In this document: one piece after another, positions 63,215 through 64,000 of the stretch
Layout of the letters: every line of letters starts with the position of its first letter
How positions within the stretch are numbered: the stretch's first letter is position 1
Assembly: GCA_963971305.1 (NCBI GenBank)
Contig: OZ020311.1
Span: 4,092,001-4,156,000 of the forward strand
Reading direction: 5' to 3'
Length of the DNA stretch: 64,000 nucleotides
DNA from: Arcuatula senhousia
Lineage: Eukaryota; Mollusca; Bivalvia; Mytilida; Mytilidae
Program-made: the position numbers and the translations under genes
The notes under the pieces: model-generated
Database searches by the model: none
Told to the model about the DNA's origin: nothing
What the model saw: the letters and a program-made list of their open reading frames with translations, nothing else

Positions 63215-63440
63215 TTCATAAGAAAGTGAGTTAGTTGGTGTTTTACATCCTTGCAACACTATAAAGGTTATTTAAAGGCGATGAACATGAAAAAAAAAGA
63301 TAATATAACCATGAAATGATGATGAAAAATATGTGGGAAACATAGGAACAATAAATTATAAGAGCGGTGTACAATTCACCAAAAAGTCACATTTGTGAAG
63401 AATAGTAAAATGCTTCCCCAGAAGAGTATGGGGTCCAGGG
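63215..63440 (-). mobile_element. Inverted 3' fragment of the same SINE-like repeat
   Basis: GTGAGTTAGTTGGTGTTTTA then CATCCTTGCAACACTATAAA is the reverse of the TATATAGCGTTGCACGGGCG and AACACCAACTCACTC end at 4635-4670. GGCGATGAACATGAAAA follows as expected. The microsatellite tail has shrunk. Confidence 0.55.
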
Positions 63441-64000
63441 GCTTCAAAAGCAAAATAGGTGTTACAAGGCATAAAATCATTGATTTTTAATACGACCATA
63501 TGTTTGGTAGGGAAACGAATCTAGCATGTAACATGGTTATGATGAACTGATAAACATCATGTGACCCAGTAAAATCTAATGGATGTCATATGAAAAAATC
63601 AAATGCTAGGTAAACTTTATTTTACTTTATTCTGTTTTACTCGTTATCTGTTTAAACCCAGGACTTTCCAATACTCCTGTGTCTGGAGCAGTCAAAACGT
63701 TTTAGCTTATTTTCTCTGGATGGGTTAATCGTGTTTCTATGGACATGTAAAAGAGCCAGCCCACAAAAAATATTTATCCTTGATTGGGAAACAAGCTTAA
63801 TGCTTATGTAAATCCCTCCCCAGCTAGCAGTTTGCGAGTGTGGCCTTTGCAGCGGCCCCCATTGAGCCTACTCTTATCGAACTCTACAAAGGGGTCTTTA
63901 ACGTGTATTGATTATTGTTCTCCACATACACGGGACAACCTTTTTTCGTCCCTTCCGAAGGACTAACATCGTTCCTTGAGACCATTCTCGCAAATGGTGT
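63441..64000. repeat. No gene; GC-richer repeat-like segment from about 63790 to the edge
   Basis: GTGTGGCCTTTGCAGCGGCC, GGGGTCTTTAACGTG and CACGGGACAACC are of the type found in dispersed invertebrate repeats. It continues beyond the window. No coding similarity recognised. Confidence 0.35.

Overview
The window looks like AT-rich, repeat-dense genomic DNA of a marine bivalve, most likely a mussel (Mytilidae). This rests on lineage-typical repeats: hammerhead-ribozyme 'retrozymes', an ACTC-tailed SINE-like repeat, a CR1-like LINE with a 2A motif, and a decayed Penelope-like reverse transcriptase family. No prokaryotic, organellar or CRISPR feature is visible. The organism call is from pattern recognition, not a database search.

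Host genes. Only two are supportable, both on the minus strand and homologous to each other. They are TRPV-like ankyrin-repeat cation channels: a complete single-coding-exon gene of 831 codons at 38482-40977, and the N-terminal 505 codons of a paralogue that runs off the left edge at 1-1516. Each has a splice-acceptor-like CAG just upstream of its ATG, so each probably has an untranslated first exon and an uninterrupted coding exon. The 37 kb between them is almost all transposon debris.

Mobile DNA, left to right. 1.8-9 kb: a Penelope-like fragment, an 88-bp hAT-type MITE with exact 8-bp target duplications, a SINE-like repeat, and two tandem arrays (about 3 x 140-155 bp and 5 x 146 bp). 9-22 kb: decayed retrozymes, SINE bodies and a cluster of Penelope-like RT copies. 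22.2-29.1 kb: a nearly full-length, inactivated CR1/Jockey-group LINE with a 4-copy 359-bp retrozyme array in its 3' UTR region. 29.1-31.0 kb: a 72-bp minisatellite of about 26 copies. 33-38 kb: more Penelope-like, SINE and retrozyme pieces. 41.4-42.0 kb: two retrozymes tail to tail, forming a long inverted repeat. 43.6-46.2 kb: two LINE 3' fragments. 46.2-48.7 kb: a 7-copy 358-bp retrozyme array fused to one of those fragments. 49-64 kb: two blocks paralogous to 16.8-21.9 kb, three MITEs (two with TTAA flanks and recognisable empty sites in the paralogous block), a 47-bp minisatellite grown from Penelope RT sequence, a tRNA-headed SINE, a TA-flanked 960-bp element and a palindrome cluster.

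The most notable system is the set of type I hammerhead ribozymes: thirteen with intact core boxes and several in decay, embedded in the 357-359 bp repeats. They match the established animal retrozymes (non-autonomous retroelements expressed as small circular RNAs). Their arrangement here, with constant 3' ends, variable 5' ends, multimers and a fusion to a 5'-truncated LINE, suggests LINE-driven copying of circular RNA; that mechanism is inference.
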